From: Bradyrhizobium amphicarpaeae
Lineage (GTDB): Bacteria; Pseudomonadota; Alphaproteobacteria; Rhizobiales; Xanthobacteraceae
Length of the DNA: 64,000 bases
Direction of reading: 5' to 3'
Assembly (NCBI RefSeq): GCF_002266435.3
Contig: NZ_CP029426.2
Coordinates: 2,448,001 to 2,512,000, forward strand
The notes beneath the pieces were generated by a model. The model made no database searches. It worked only from the letters and a program-made list of their open reading frames with translations, and had not been told where the DNA came from. The position numbers and the translations under genes were made by a program. This document shows, piece after piece, positions 16,024 through 24,156 of this stretch (position 1 is its first letter; every line of letters begins with the position of its first letter).

Positions 16024-17196
16024 ATGCCCATCGTGAACCGCGTCGCCGACCTCCAACCCGATATTCAGGCCTGGCGCCGGGACATCCATGAGCATCCGGA
16101 GCTGCTGTACGACGTCCACCGCACCGCAGCATTCGTCGCGGACCGTCTGCGCGAGTTCGGCTGCGATGAGGTCGTCACCGGCCTCGGCCAGACCGGCGTG
16201 GTCGGGGTGATCAAGGGCAACAAGCCGGCCGGCGAGGGACTCAAGACCATCGGCCTGCGCGCCGACATGGATGCGCTCCCCGTCGAGGAGCAGACCAACC
16301 TGCCTTACGCCTCCAAGATTCCGGGCAAGATGCACGCCTGCGGCCATGACGGCCACACCGCGATGCTGCTCGGGGCCGCCCGCTACCTCGCCGAGACCCG
16401 CAACTTCGCCGGCGATGCGATCGTGATCTTTCAGCCCGCCGAGGAAGGCGGCGCCGGCGGCGCGGCCATGGTCAAGGATGGCCTGATGGAGCGCTTCGGC
16501 ATCGAGCAGGTCTACGGCATGCACAATGGTCCCGGCATTCCGATCGGCTCGTTCGCGATCCGGCCGGGCCCGATCATGGCGGCGACCGACGAGGTCGACA
16601 TCAACATCGAGGGCCTCGGCGGCCATGCCGCGCGTCCGCACAAATGCATCGATTCCGTGCTGGTCGGCGCACAGGTGATCACGGCGCTGCAGTCGATCGT
16701 CGCGCGCAGCGTCGATCCGCTGGAATCGGCCGTGATCTCGATATGCGAATTCCACGCCGGTAACGCCCGCAACGTCATTCCGCAGACCGCGACGCTGAAG
16801 GGGACCATCCGCACGCTGTCGCCGGAGGTACGCAAGCTGGTCGAGAAGCGCGTGCATGAGGTGGTGGCGGGCGTCGCGCAGATCACCGGCGCCAAGATCG
16901 ACCTGCGCTACCAGCGCAACTACCCCGTCGTGAACAACCACGCGGCGGAGACCGAGGTGGCGCGGCGCATTGCCAGGCAAGTCGCGGGCGATGCCAATGT
17001 GCACGAGATGCCGCCGCTGATGGGCGGCGAGGATTTCGCCTACATGCTGGAAGCCCGGCCCGGCGCCTTCATCTTCTGCGGTAACGGCGACAGCGCCGGG
17101 CTGCATCACCCCGCCTACAATTTCAACGACGAGGCGATCGTGTTCGGCACGTCCTACTGGGTCAAGCTGGTCGAGGAATCGCTCGCGGCGTCGTAA
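16024..17196 (+). CDS. M20-family amidohydrolase (hippurate hydrolase-like)
   Basis: The 390-residue protein is an M20D metallohydrolase. Metal-site motifs are readable in order: LRADMDALPVEE, MHACGHDGHTAMLLGAA, FQPAEEGGAGG, and a late GGEDFAYML that provides the final ligand region. A dimerisation domain lies in the middle (about 185-300). Members cleave N-acyl amino acids such as hippurate or N-acetylated compounds; the true substrate is unknown. It is monocistronic, with a starting ATG at 16024 and repeats on both sides. It is cytoplasmic by the absence of a signal peptide. Confidence 0.9.
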   Translation: MPIVNRVADLQPDIQAWRRDIHEHPELLYDVHRTAAFVADRLREFGCDEVVTGLGQTGVVGVIKGNKPAGEGLKTIGLRADMDALPVEEQTNLPYASKIPGKMHACGHDGHTAMLLGAARYLAETRNFAGDAIVIFQPAEEGGAGGAAMVKDGLMERFGIEQVYGMHNGPGIPIGSFAIRPGPIMAATDEVDINIEGLGGHAARPHKCIDSVLVGAQVITALQSIVARSVDPLESAVISICEFHAGNARNVIPQTATLKGTIRTLSPEVRKLVEKRVHEVVAGVAQITGAKIDLRYQRNYPVVNNHAAETEVARRIARQVAGDANVHEMPPLMGGEDFAYMLEARPGAFIFCGNGDSAGLHHPAYNFNDEAIVFGTSYWVKLVEESLAAS

Positions 17197-17206
17197 GCGC
17201 CTCCGT

Positions 17207-17285
17207 CGTCATTCCAGGTTCGGCTCTTGGAGCCACCCTCGGAATGACAAACTGACTCGAATGGCCGGACGCAAGCCCGGCCATT
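17207..17285. repeat. Double-hairpin repeat between convergent genes
   Basis: Two hairpins occur in tandem: GTCATTCC (17208-17215) pairing with GGAATGAC, with an inner GGCTC/GAGCC pair (17222-17234), and AATGGCCGG (17260-17268) pairing with CCGGCCATT ending at 17285. They lie between the M20 gene and the convergent phosphate transporter gene, so they may also serve as a bidirectional terminator, although no T run is present. Confidence 0.65.
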
Positions 17286-17306
17286 CGCATTTCAGTGTCG
17301 TCCTTC

Positions 17307-18935
17307 TCAGAAGATCCGCGAGAAGATCACGTAGAGCGTGGCCGACAGCATGATCGCGCAGGGCAGGGTCAGCACCCAGGCCATCAACAAATTGCGGATG
17401 GTCGACCATTGCAGGCCCGAGCCGTTCGCCGCCATGGTGCCGGCGACGCCGGACGACAGCACGTGGGTGGTGGAGACCGGCAGGCCGAACACGTCGGCGG
17501 CGCCGATCGTCGCGACGGCCACCAACTCGGCCGAAGCGCCCTGCGCGTAGGTGAGATGGCTCTTGCCGATCTTCTCGCCGACCGTGATCACGATGCGCTT
17601 CCAGCCGATCATGGTGCCGAGGCCGAGCGCGATCGCAACGGCGACCTTCACCCAGGTCGGGATGAACTTCGTGGCGCTGTCGAGTCCGCCCTTGTAGGCG
17701 TTCAAGGTCGCGACCTCATCCTTGTTGAGGTCGTTTTCCTTGTCCTTCATCAGGAAGCGGATCGCTTCCGAGGTCAGGTACATGTCGTTACGGGTGTTGC
17801 CGACCACTTCCGCCGGCACCTTGTTGAGCGAGCCGTATTTCGCGACCTGGTCGCCGACATCCTTCACCAGCACCGACAGCGAGGGGTAGGTGCCTTCGCT
17901 GATGTGGTGCGAGGTGATGTACTGCGTCACCGCAGGACGGGGGTCGCCGATGATCGAGTGACCGGCGCCCTTGGCCGCGATCACCCTGGAGGCGGCATCC
18001 GAGACCTTCTGGAACTGGGCGACCTGAGATTCCGGCAGCGCGCGGTTGAGCGCATAGGCCGTCGGCACGGTGCCGATCAGGATCAGCATGATCAGGCCCA
18101 TGCCTTTCTGGCCGTCGTTCGAGCCGTGCGCGAAGCTGACGCCGGTGCAGGTCGCGATCAGCAGGCCGCGGATCCAGAGCGGCGGCGCCTTGTTGCTTTC
18201 GGGCGCAGCATACAGGGCCGGGTTGCGTACGATGACCTTGAGCAGCAGCAACAGCACGGCGGCGCAAATGAAGCCGAACAGCGGCGACAGCAGCAGCGCG
18301 TAGCCGATCTCGGTGGCCTTGCTCCAGTCCACGCCCGAGGTGCCGTCGCGGCCGCGCATGACGGCGTTGGCGACGCCGACGCCGATGATCGAGCCGATCA
18401 GCGTGTGCGAGGAGGAGGCGGGCAGGCCGAAGAACCAGGTGCCGAGATTCCACAGGATCGCGGCGATCAGCAGCGCGAACACCATCGCGAAGCCGGCGCT
18501 GGAGCCGACCTGCAGGATCAGCTCGACCGGCAGCAGCGAGACGATGCCGAAGGCGACCGCGCCGGAGGACATGAGCACGCCGAGGAAGTTGAAGAAGCCC
18601 GACCACATCACAGCGACTTCGGCCGGCAGCGAATGGGTGTAGATCACGGTCGCCACCGCATTGGCGGTGTCGTGGAAGCCATTGACGAATTCGAATCCGA
18701 GCGCGATCAGCAGCGCGACGAACAACAGGATGTAGGGCAGGTAGGTCGTCACCCGCGCGCCGGTCGCGTTGACGTCGACATAGATGCTGTAGGCGACGAA
18801 CAGCAAGCCCGCGGCAAGGATGCCGAAGAACAGGATCATCGTCAGCGGATTGAAGCCCTTGTCGAGGTTCGGCCGCGAGGCAGGCTGGATCGGCGCGGGA
18901 TCGGCTACCGCGCGGTCGAATGCAACATCGGTCAT
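17307..18935 (-). CDS. Pit-family inorganic phosphate transporter
   Basis: The 542-residue membrane protein has the duplicated Pit signatures: GFEFVNGFHDTANAV near residue 75, ASSSHTLIG, then in the second half SFAHGSNDGQKGMG and PVSTTHVLSSG. About ten to eleven membrane segments flank a large hydrophilic loop (about residues 300-430), which is longer than in short PitA proteins. It should take up phosphate (as metal-phosphate) by proton symport at the inner membrane. I chose the ATG at 18935 because AAGGGG lies upstream; the frame is open to 19001. No regulatory gene (such as the PhoU-like DUF47) adjoins it. Confidence 0.92.
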   Translation of the reverse strand: MTDVAFDRAVADPAPIQPASRPNLDKGFNPLTMILFFGILAAGLLFVAYSIYVDVNATGARVTTYLPYILLFVALLIALGFEFVNGFHDTANAVATVIYTHSLPAEVAVMWSGFFNFLGVLMSSGAVAFGIVSLLPVELILQVGSSAGFAMVFALLIAAILWNLGTWFFGLPASSSHTLIGSIIGVGVANAVMRGRDGTSGVDWSKATEIGYALLLSPLFGFICAAVLLLLLKVIVRNPALYAAPESNKAPPLWIRGLLIATCTGVSFAHGSNDGQKGMGLIMLILIGTVPTAYALNRALPESQVAQFQKVSDAASRVIAAKGAGHSIIGDPRPAVTQYITSHHISEGTYPSLSVLVKDVGDQVAKYGSLNKVPAEVVGNTRNDMYLTSEAIRFLMKDKENDLNKDEVATLNAYKGGLDSATKFIPTWVKVAVAIALGLGTMIGWKRIVITVGEKIGKSHLTYAQGASAELVAVATIGAADVFGLPVSTTHVLSSGVAGTMAANGSGLQWSTIRNLLMAWVLTLPCAIMLSATLYVIFSRIF

Positions 18936-19033
18936 GTCTGGACGCCCCTTAACTTTGAAGTAAGGGTATTGTCCGCGATGGATTTGAAGGCCGGATGACA
19001 AGCGGCGGTTGATAACCGTTTTCCTGCCAGTAT

Positions 19034-20476
19034 TCAGGCGGCCTGCGCGGCTTTCTTCTGCACGCCGGCAACGATCTTCAAATCGTCGACAAAGCGCTGA
19101 TATTCCAGCGCCTTGGCTTCCGGATCGGGCAGCCTCAGCAAATAAGACGGGTGCACCGTCACCAGCGCCTTGCGTCCGTCGGGAAGCTCGATGAGCCGGC
19201 CGCGGGTCTTGCCGACAGGGGTGATCTTGCCGAACACGCTTTGCGCAGCGGTGGCGCCCATCGCTACGATCAGATCGGGTTGGAGCGTCGCGACTTCCCG
19301 CTCATACCATTGCCGGCACGCCTTGATCTCCGGCGTGTTCGGCTTCTGGTGCAGGCGGATCTTTCCGCGCGGCACGAATTTGAAGTGCTTCACCGCGTTG
19401 GTGACATAGACCTTCTTGCGATCGACTCCGGCCTCCTCGAGCGCGCGGTCGAGCATCTGGCCGGCCGGGCCGACGAAGGGATGGCCGGCAAGGTCTTCCT
19501 TGTCCCCGGGCTGCTCGCCGACCAGCATGATGTTGGCGTTCTTCGGGCCTTCGCCGAACACGGTCTGCGTTGCGTCCTTGTAGAGCGGGCAGGCGCGGCA
19601 ATGCGCGGCCTCCTCGCGGAGCGCTTCGAGATCGTCGGCGGCGGTCTTGCGTGTCATGGGGACCTCCGGCCGCTTTTGAGGTTTGTGCGGATCGGTTGCA
19701 GCATTGGCGATCATAGCACCGGTCATGCGCTCGGCGTCCTCGATCAACGGTTTAATGATCGAAGCCTCGGGCAGGTTCCTCCAATACTTCTTGGGCATCT
19801 CGGCCTGCATCGCCTTCACCTTGAGCCGGGCCGGATTGAAGATGCTGGCGTAGTAGCGCCGCCAGGTTTCCTCCAGCCGGTCTTCGCCTGGCGCCTCGCT
19901 CTTGCTGACGCCCGGCGTGAATGAGAGCGCATGGCCGTCCCAATGTGCGCAGAGGTCCGGCGTCAGGATCGACCAGGGCATATCGGCGAAGCGTTTGGCG
20001 AAAAACGGCGCGGCGAGCTCGACGATGTGATGCTCCGGCTCGAACCAGGCGACATAATGCGCGGCGCGTTCGCGTCCGATCTCGCGAAAGCGGACGAAGG
20101 CGTGCATCTTGTGTTCGTCGCGACGGACCGCTTTCGCCATGGTCGTGACCTGCGCGACATCAGGATCGATTGCGACCTCGATGAGGTCGTGATTGTCCTT
20201 CAACCGCCAGAGCAGGCGATAGAGGATCGCAAAGCGCTCGGGATCACGATGCAGGATCGCGGCCCTGGCGAGATCGACGAATTTGCCTGATACGTTGAAG
20301 CTGCCTTCGTTCACGTCGAGGATCGGAGACGGCGCTTGCGGCGCGAATAACTCCGCTTCGCCGCCCTGCACGGTCCAGGTGACATCGGCGGGCTGCACAT
20401 GATGAAGCGCGAGGCTGCGCGCGGCTTTGCGCCAGCCGTCGAAATCGGTTTCGGTGTCGAGCGTGACGTACTGCAT
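19034..20476 (-). CDS. udgX: DUF4130-UdgX fusion: uracil-DNA glycosylase family protein
   Basis: The 480-residue protein joins two domains. Residues about 1-240 are a TIGR03915/DUF4130 domain of unknown role. Residues about 285-470 are a UdgX-type uracil-DNA glycosylase. The latter has Cys293 and Cys296 (HCRACP) and Cys387 for an iron-sulfur cluster, with His364 (KHFKF) where family-4 enzymes have the third Cys. It has GEQPGDKED (320-328), and HPSYLL (442). The reactive His of UdgX, in a KRRIH loop, is here His376 in GKIRLH, a variant loop. UdgX enzymes remove uracil and stay covalently bound to DNA. It follows the radical SAM gene with a 1-base overlap (TGATG). Confidence 0.9.
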   Translation of the reverse strand: MQYVTLDTETDFDGWRKAARSLALHHVQPADVTWTVQGGEAELFAPQAPSPILDVNEGSFNVSGKFVDLARAAILHRDPERFAILYRLLWRLKDNHDLIEVAIDPDVAQVTTMAKAVRRDEHKMHAFVRFREIGRERAAHYVAWFEPEHHIVELAAPFFAKRFADMPWSILTPDLCAHWDGHALSFTPGVSKSEAPGEDRLEETWRRYYASIFNPARLKVKAMQAEMPKKYWRNLPEASIIKPLIEDAERMTGAMIANAATDPHKPQKRPEVPMTRKTAADDLEALREEAAHCRACPLYKDATQTVFGEGPKNANIMLVGEQPGDKEDLAGHPFVGPAGQMLDRALEEAGVDRKKVYVTNAVKHFKFVPRGKIRLHQKPNTPEIKACRQWYEREVATLQPDLIVAMGATAAQSVFGKITPVGKTRGRLIELPDGRKALVTVHPSYLLRLPDPEAKALEYQRFVDDLKIVAGVQKKAAQAA

Positions 20477-21711
20477 CAGAAGCCAAATCCCAATTGTGTT
20501 GCTTTCGGCTTGAAGCGTTCGATCAGCCCGGCGGCGTCGAGGCGATGCGGCGAGGGGCGGTGGTCGCTGAGGACGATGAACGGCAGCGCCTTGTTGCGGG
20601 GCACGTGCAGCCGGGCGAGATCGGCGAGGCGGATCGTGGTGGTGCGTCGTGTCGCGATGATGCGTTCGACCGCCTTGGTGCCGAAACCCGGCACGCGCAG
20701 CAGTTCCTCGCGGCTGGCGCGGTTGATGTCGAGCGGGAAGCGGTCGCGATGGCGCAGCGCCCAGGCGAGCTTCGGATCGATGTCGAGCGGCAGCATCGCG
20801 CTGTCGTCGACGATCTCGCCGACATCGAAGCCGTAGAACCGCATCAGCCAGTCGGCCTGGTAGAGCCGATGCTCGCGCAGCAGCGGCGGCTGCACCAGAG
20901 GCAAGGCGCGGCTGGCGTCGGGGATCGGGCTGAAGGCGGAATAATAAACGCGCCTCAGCTTGTATGAGCCGTAGAGATTGGAACTGGTGTGGAGAATGGT
21001 GTGGTCGGAGGCGCTATCTGCGCCGACGATCATTTGCGTGCTCTGGCCTGCCGGGGCGAAGCGCTGCGGCCTCGCTTTCGTCTTCGCTGCCCGGTTCTCC
21101 TCGGCCTCGTCCAGCTTCAGCCGGAGTCGGCCCATGGTGCGGCGGATCGCACGCACGTCCTTCTCCGGCGCGAATTGCTGCAGGCTGGTCTCCTCGGGCA
21201 TCTCGATGTTGATGGAGAGACGGTCGGCATATTTGCCGGCCTCCGCGATCAGCGCGTCGTCGGCCTCGGGAATGGTCTTTAGGTGGATGTAACCGCGGAA
21301 GTGGTGCTCCTCGCGTAGTTTCCGCGCGACGCTCACCACCTGCTCCATGGTGTAATCAGGGCTGCGGATGATGCCGGAGGAGAGGAACAGGCCCTCGATG
21401 TAATTGCGCCGGTAGAAGTCGAGCGTCAGCTTGACCACTTCGTCGACGGTGAAGCGGGCGCGCGGCACGTTCGAGGAGGCGCGGTTGACGCAATAGAGGC
21501 AATCGTAATTGCAGGCGTTGGTCAGCAGCACCTTGAGCAGCGAAATGCAGCGGCCGTCCGGCGCATAGGAATGACAGATGCCCATGCCTGGCGCGGTCGA
21601 ACCCATACCCTTGCGGTCGCTGGAATCCCGCTTCTCGGTGCCGCTGGAGGCGCAGGACGCATCGTACTTGGCGGCGTCCGCCAGAATTTCCAGCTTGCGT
21701 TGCACGTCCAT
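20476..21711 (-). CDS. Radical SAM protein linked to UDG (TIGR03916-like)
   Basis: The 411-residue protein has the radical SAM CX3CX2C motif (Cys67, Cys71, Cys74 in ACNYDCLYC). Further cysteines lie before it (Cys20, Cys46, Cys55), which could bind another cluster. A helix-hairpin-helix near the C-terminus (INRASREELLRVPGFGTKAVERI) indicates DNA contact. It matches the family described as a putative DNA modification/repair radical SAM protein that travels with the UDG gene. The reaction is unknown. I chose the ATG at 21711 because AGGGA precedes it. The frame is open to 21852, but that extension would cover the LexA box. It leads the minus-strand arm of the divergent SOS locus. Confidence 0.88.
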   Translation of the reverse strand: MDVQRKLEILADAAKYDASCASSGTEKRDSSDRKGMGSTAPGMGICHSYAPDGRCISLLKVLLTNACNYDCLYCVNRASSNVPRARFTVDEVVKLTLDFYRRNYIEGLFLSSGIIRSPDYTMEQVVSVARKLREEHHFRGYIHLKTIPEADDALIAEAGKYADRLSINIEMPEETSLQQFAPEKDVRAIRRTMGRLRLKLDEAEENRAAKTKARPQRFAPAGQSTQMIVGADSASDHTILHTSSNLYGSYKLRRVYYSAFSPIPDASRALPLVQPPLLREHRLYQADWLMRFYGFDVGEIVDDSAMLPLDIDPKLAWALRHRDRFPLDINRASREELLRVPGFGTKAVERIIATRRTTTIRLADLARLHVPRNKALPFIVLSDHRPSPHRLDAAGLIERFKPKATQLGFGF

Positions 21712-21793
21712 CTTGGAATCCCTTTGATTCAGCTGGCGAATCTGGCGGAGCACCAATTCGATTGACTCCCCGGCCGCCGTTAGCTTTATATTA

Positions 21794-21808
21794 GAACATA
21801 TCATGAAC
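21794..21808. promoter_or_regulatory. LexA (SOS) box shared by the divergent operons
   Basis: The sequence GAAC-ATATCAT-GAAC fits the alphaproteobacterial LexA operator GAAC-N7-GAAC (or GTTC-N7-GTTC on the other strand) exactly. It lies 68 bases before the imuA start codon and 83 bases before the radical SAM start codon. One operator could therefore repress both arms. imuA-imuB-dnaE2 operons are known LexA targets in alphaproteobacteria; repression of the minus-strand arm is an inference. Confidence 0.85.
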
Positions 21809-21875
21809 AAATGAGCCAGCCGCTGGTTCTTATTTTTAAGAGCCATCGGCAATCACCCCTGAAGGAGCGGCGGGC

Positions 21876-22664
21876 ATGAGCGGCGCACGCATGAGCGCGC
21901 TTGCGAGTTTGCGCGGCCAGATCGAGCGCATCGAGACGGCGGCGGTCATGCATCCGCACGATCGCGTTGCACTCGGTCACAGCGAAGCCGACAACGCGCT
22001 GAAGGGCGGCCTCGCGCGCGCGGCGCTCCACGAGGTGTTTTGCGAGGGGCGCCAGGGCCCGGCCGCGACTGGCTTCGTCATGGGGCTTGCCGGGCGCGTC
22101 TCGGCGCAGCGGCCGCTGCTGTGGATACGACAGGATTTCTCGGAGATAGAGGCAGGCGCGCTGTCGATGAGCGGGCTCGCCGAGCTCGGCCTCGATCCGC
22201 GCCGCGTGGTGACGGTGCGCGCCGCCGATGTCGAGAGCGCGCTGCGTAGCTCGGCCGATGCGCTCGCCTGCGATGCGCTCGGCGCCGTCGTGCTCGAGCT
22301 CTGGGGCGATGTCGGGCAGTTCGATCTGGTGGCGAGCCGCAAGCTGACGCTGGCCGCGCAAGGCTCCGGCGTCACCGGGCTGATGCTGCGGATGGCGGCG
22401 CAGCCGCTGCCCTCGACCGCGGAGACCAGGTGGATGCTGCGCGCGGCGCATTCGCCGCCGGGGCCGGTGTGGGCCGCGTGGGGCGCGCCGCGCTTCGATG
22501 CCGAGCTGTTGCGCAATCGTCATGGCCCATGCGGCCGGTGGATCATGGAATGGAATTGTGATGAGTGCCAGTTCAGTGAACCGTCGGCGTATTCTCAGCC
22601 TGTGGCTGCCACGCCTGCCGATCGACAGGATCCAGCGTTTCTTCAACAGCGCCGGGCTGGGTAA
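21876..22664 (+). CDS. imuA: SOS mutagenesis protein ImuA
   Basis: ImuA belongs to the three-gene SOS mutasome (imuA-imuB-dnaE2) that carries out error-prone translesion synthesis in many bacteria lacking UmuDC. The 262-residue protein has a RecA/SulA-like core: LWIRQDFSEIEAG and later a hydrophobic strand VVLELWGDVG. Its C-terminal part has the characteristic GRWIMEWNCDECQFSEP. Its canonical ATP-binding loop is degenerate, as expected in this family. The start is secure: GAAGGAG lies 8 bases before ATG. The LexA box lies upstream. The last 104 bases overlap the start of imuB. Confidence 0.93.
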   Translation: MSGARMSALASLRGQIERIETAAVMHPHDRVALGHSEADNALKGGLARAALHEVFCEGRQGPAATGFVMGLAGRVSAQRPLLWIRQDFSEIEAGALSMSGLAELGLDPRRVVTVRAADVESALRSSADALACDALGAVVLELWGDVGQFDLVASRKLTLAAQGSGVTGLMLRMAAQPLPSTAETRWMLRAAHSPPGPVWAAWGAPRFDAELLRNRHGPCGRWIMEWNCDECQFSEPSAYSQPVAATPADRQDPAFLQQRRAG

Positions 22665-24156
22665 AACCAATCATGAGCCGAGCATCGTCGTCGTCAAGGA
22701 CAACAATGCACTGGTGATCCATGCGCTGGATGAATCTGCCGAGCGTCTGGGGCTATACATCGGCCAGCCCTTGGCGAATGCCCGGGCGATGTGTCCGGAC
22801 TTAAAGGTTTTCGACGCCGATATCGTCGCCGATGCGAAGACGCTCAGCGATATCGCCGACTGGTGCGACCGCTTCACGCCGCTGGTCGCGCTCGATCCGC
22901 CGCACGGGCTGTTCCTCGACATCACCGGCTGCGCACATCTGTTCGGCGGCGAGGCCGCGTTGTTGCAGACGCTGGTTCGTGCGCTCGGCCGACAAGGCTT
23001 TGCCGTCAGCGCGGCGATCGCCGGCACCTCGGTCTGTGCGCGCACGCTGACGCGGCAGGCATCTCACAGCATCGTTGCCGATGGCGGGGAGGCGGCGGCG
23101 ATCGACCGGTTTCCGGTATCCGCGCTCGGTGCGGGCGAAGCCATCAGCACCGGCCTGCGCCGCGCCGGGCTGAAGACCATCGGCGATGTCGCCTCCCGTT
23201 CGCCGAGCGAGATCACGGCGCGGTTCGGGGCGCGGTTCTCAACCTTGCTCGCGCATGCGCTGGGGCAGGGCGATGCGCCGATCAGCCCGCGCAAGCCGCT
23301 GCCGGATTACATCGTCGAGAAGCGCTTTGCCGAGCCGATCGCGACCGACACAATGATCGCGATGACGCTGTCGCGGCTGGCGGACACGCTGATCGCCTCC
23401 ATGGAGAAGCAGGGCAAGGGCGCGCGCCGGCTGGAAGCCGCCTTCTTCCGCACCGACGGCGTGGTCCGCGCGATCATGGTCGAGGCCGGGCGGCCGGTGA
23501 CGCAAAGTAAAGTCATCGACCGGCTGTTCCGCGAGCGGCTCGATGCGCTCGCCGATCCCCTCGATCCCGGTTTCGGCTTCGACATGGTGCGCCTGTCGGC
23601 GAGCCGCACCGAGATCGTGGTGCAGGAGCAGCGCGATCTCGACGCCCATGTCCACGACAATGACGAGCTCTCTGCCCTGATCGACCGGATCGCCGCGCGC
23701 ATCGGCGGAAAACGCGTCGTCGTGCACCTGCCCGAGGAGACCCATATCCCCGAATGCGCGGTGATGGCGGCGCCAGCGCAGCATTATCTCGCTGCCGCCA
23801 TGCAGGCCGAATGGCCCGTTCGCACCGAGAGCGAGCCGCCGCTGCGTCCCTTGCGGCTGTTCGACAAGCCGGAGCCGATCAAGGTGCCGTTCGCGGCCGT
23901 GCCGGATGGTCCGCCGCATCAATTCACCTGGCGCCGCGCGCTGCATGCCGTGGTGCGGGTGGAGGGGCCCGAGCGTATCGCCATGGAATGGTGGAGGCAG
24001 GACGGCAAGCAGCTGACGCGGGATTACTTTCGCATCGAGGACACCGAAGGCCTGCGCTTCTGGATCTTTCGCGACGGACTTTACGAGGGAGAATGCTTCG
24101 ATGCCGATGGCAAGCCCACTCCTCCCGGCTGGTATGTGCACGGTCTCTTCGCATGA
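22561..24156 (+). CDS. imuB: Inactive Y-family polymerase homologue ImuB
   Basis: ImuB links the mutasome to the beta clamp and recruits DnaE2. The 531-residue protein resembles Y-family DNA polymerases (MSASSVNRRRILSLWLPRLP at the start; palm region with DPPHGLFLDITGCAHLFGGE). The palm region lacks the usual acidic Asp-Glu pair after the serine-rich motif of DinB, so it should not polymerise DNA. A helix-hairpin-helix region (GLKTIGDVASRSPSEI) follows. I chose ATG 22561, at which the family-typical N-terminus begins; the frame is open to 22498. The stop codon overlaps the dnaE2 start (ATGA). Confidence 0.93.
   Translation: MSASSVNRRRILSLWLPRLPIDRIQRFFNSAGLGKTNHEPSIVVVKDNNALVIHALDESAERLGLYIGQPLANARAMCPDLKVFDADIVADAKTLSDIADWCDRFTPLVALDPPHGLFLDITGCAHLFGGEAALLQTLVRALGRQGFAVSAAIAGTSVCARTLTRQASHSIVADGGEAAAIDRFPVSALGAGEAISTGLRRAGLKTIGDVASRSPSEITARFGARFSTLLAHALGQGDAPISPRKPLPDYIVEKRFAEPIATDTMIAMTLSRLADTLIASMEKQGKGARRLEAAFFRTDGVVRAIMVEAGRPVTQSKVIDRLFRERLDALADPLDPGFGFDMVRLSASRTEIVVQEQRDLDAHVHDNDELSALIDRIAARIGGKRVVVHLPEETHIPECAVMAAPAQHYLAAAMQAEWPVRTESEPPLRPLRLFDKPEPIKVPFAAVPDGPPHQFTWRRALHAVVRVEGPERIAMEWWRQDGKQLTRDYFRIEDTEGLRFWIFRDGLYEGECFDADGKPTPPGWYVHGLFA

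Noticed and set aside
17295..18998. A 567-residue plus-strand frame over the phosphate transporter
   Set aside because: It mirrors the Pit gene and is rich in Arg, Asp and His without membrane segments or any motif; a shadow frame.
21712..21852. A 47-residue N-terminal extension of the radical SAM protein
   Set aside because: It would place the LexA box inside the coding region, lacks similarity to the family, and a good ribosome binding site precedes the ATG at 21711.
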